Of a stretch of DNA of 64,000 bases, positions 53,801 through 56,800 are shown piece by piece. Within the stretch, counting starts at the first letter, position 1. Each line of letters opens with the position of its first letter. The DNA lies in NCBI RefSeq assembly GCF_008629675.1, contig NZ_VWOX01000008.1:62001-126000 (forward strand), given 5' to 3'. This stretch comes from Roseiconus nitratireducens. GTDB taxonomy: Bacteria > Planctomycetota > Planctomycetia > Pirellulales > Pirellulaceae. Position numbers and translations under genes: made by a program. A model generated the notes under the pieces. The model searched no databases. It had not been told where the DNA came from and saw only the letters and a list, made by a program, of their open reading frames with translations.

Positions 53801-56800
53801 GCCTCCGGCGAGCGCGTTGCCGACGTCGGTCCCGAGGTGGTGAACGGCGAACGCCGATTGGCCGACAAAACTGGAACCGGTCACGACGAGGGCCCCCCCG
53901 TTATTGACGCGAATTCCCTCGTTGCCTCCGATGAAGTCAGAGCTTGTGACGATGGCCGAACCGGCCGAAGAAACCTCCAGGTGAGAATCCAGGTTGCCGC
54001 TGGCCAGATAGCCGTCGATGACGACCTGCCCGGCAAACAACTCGATGCCTTCGGCGAAGCTGCCGTGAACAGCCACGTCCGACAATTCAATCTGCGAACT
54101 AGCGGTTCCGGCGGTCCGTGAATCGATCCCAATCCCGCCGAGCCGATCACCACCACCGTATCGCACCTCAACATGCGTCAGTCGGGAATCGCCGTGGTAC
54201 AGATAGAGTCCCGCCCAATCGCCCGGACTTGGAGTCGTTGCGTCGCCGTCGGCATTTGAATCACCGCCCACCGAATCATCTCGGATCGTTGTGAAGATGA
54301 TCGGCTGCGTCGGTGTTCCTTCGGCAACCAGCGCCCCTCGATCGGTGATATCGGCGGTGTTCGTCCCGATCGCGTGGTTGATCCCCATCTTGACGATGGT
54401 GCCCGGCACGACGGTCAGTGTCGTCCCGGCACCGTTGATGTTGATGTCGCCCGTGGTATGAATGGGCAGCCCGCCAAAATCCCACGTTGCATCCGACGTG
54501 AACGTTCGCGATCCGTATCCGATGTGATCACCGCCGTCGTTTCCGGCCGCGGTCAAGTTGGAGTAGGTGGGACGGGCAGTGCCATGTTCGAAAATCGCTT
54601 CCTGCTCACTATCGAAAATGGACACAACGTTGATGCTGGGGCTACCGTAGTAAAGCTCGATGCCTTCACCGCGAGAATCGCGAACGAGCACGTTGGAAAG
54701 CGTCGCATGAGATCCATTGGTCCCAGCCGTTCGCTCATCAATTCCGACCGCTCCCGCTCGATCACCACCACCGTACCTCACCTCGACATGGCTCAATCGC
54801 GAGTCACCGTGGTACAGGTATAGACCGGCCCAGGAACCTCGCGAGGGTGTTGTTGCGTCGCCATTTGCCCCCGAGTCACCGCCGACGGAATCGTCATGAA
54901 TCGTGGTAAAGACAATCGGTTGATCAGGAGTTCCTTCGGCGACAATCGCTCCACGGTCAGCAACGTTGGCGGTACTCGTCCCGATCGCGACATTGTTGCC
55001 CAACTTGATGATGCTGCCGGGAACGATCGTCAACGTCGTCCCTGCTCCGTTGACGTTGATGTCGCTCGAGACGTGAACGGGCAAACCGCCAAAATCGAAG
55101 ACACGGTCTGACGCAACCGTCCCACCGGTCATCGCGACGTGATCGCCACCCGCATTGTTTTGAGCCACGACGCCGTCGTAGTCGGGATTGGTTGCGAAAC
55201 CTTGATTGATTGCGACCCCCAGATTTCCCACGAGCGACACGTTCCGCAGCGCCGGATTCCCACCTTCGATCTCGATCCCCTCGCTGCCGCTTTGCGCGAT
55301 GATCACGTCGACCAGGGCGATTTCGGAACCGGGAACTCCTGGGGTACCACTGACGATCGTCACGCCTCCGCGATTGTCGCTACCGCCGTACCGCACCTCG
55401 ACATTCTGCAGCCGGGAATCGTCGTGGTAGAGGTACAGCCCGGCCCAGGCGTCCGGACTCGGACTGCTGGCACTTCCGTTCGCATTGGAATCTCCACCGA
55501 CACTGTCGTCGTGAACGGACGTAAAGACGATCGGCTGGTCCACGGTGCCGACCGCATGGAGGGCTCCTCGATTGGAGGCAAGAGTAGTCGATGTGCCGAT
55601 GTGAGCGTTGGACGCCATTTTGGCGACCGTGCCGGGCACCACGGTCAACGTCGTCGTTGCACCATTGAGATTAATGTCGCCGTCAACATGAACCGGCAGT
55701 CCACCAAAATCCCAGGTGGTACTTTCCGTGATGGTTCGGGAATTGTATTGAACATGGTCGCCGGCCTGGTTGTCTCGCGCGGAGATCCGAGTGTAGGTGG
55801 GACGCGCGTTGGCGCGTTCCTCGATGGCAACGTTCGTGCTACCCACGATCGCGACATCGACCAGCGCCGGCGCGCCGTCAAAAATCTCTATCCCTTCACC
55901 CTGGCTTTGAAGAACCAAAACGTTCCGGAGTGTCGTCTCGGATCCATCCGTCCCCGGGGTCCGAGCATCAATGCTGATCCCCCCGGAATTGTCGCCACCG
56001 CTGTATCGAACTTCAACGTGGGTCAATCGCGAGTCACCATGGTAGAGATACAGCCCGGCCCAGTTTCCGGGCGCGGGTGCCGTCGCGTCCGCGTTCGCAT
56101 TGGTATCTCCGCCGACCGAGTCGTCATGGATGGAAGTAAAAACAATGGGCTGGTCGGGCGTTCCCTCGGCGACGAGAGCGCCGCGATTGTTGATAACGCT
56201 TGTTGACGCTGCGAGATGGTGGTTGTTCTCGAACTTGATGATGCTTCCGGGAACGATCGTCAACGTGGTCCCCGCGCCGTTGATGTTGATGTCACCCGCA
56301 ATGTGCGCGACCAATCCTCCAAAGTCCCAGGTAACATCTTCGGAAATGACACGCGCGTTGTACCGAATGTGGTCCCCGGCAGCGTTGCCGCTGGCCGTGA
56401 TATTGGAATAGCGTGCCCTGGCCAGACCGCCCTCCTCAATCGCAACGTTGGTGCTGTCTAGAATCGAAACATCGGAGAGTACGGGCTGGCCCGCGAAAAT
56501 TTCAATGCCTTCGCCTTGGCTGTGAGTGACGATCACCTCCGACAGCGTGATCTGAGCTCCGTCGGTACCGGCGGTGAGTTGATTGATGCTGATACCGCCA
56601 GAGTTGTCACTGCCTCCGTAGTGAACCTCGACATGAGAGAGCCGCGAATCTCCGTGATACAGGTAGAGCCCCGCCCAATCTCCGTGTGACGGCAGACTTG
56701 CATCTCCGTCCGCATTCGAGTCACCACCAAAGCGGTCGTCCTTGACGGAGGTAAAAATGATTGGCTGCTCCGCGGTACCGACGGCGTGAAGCGCGCCACG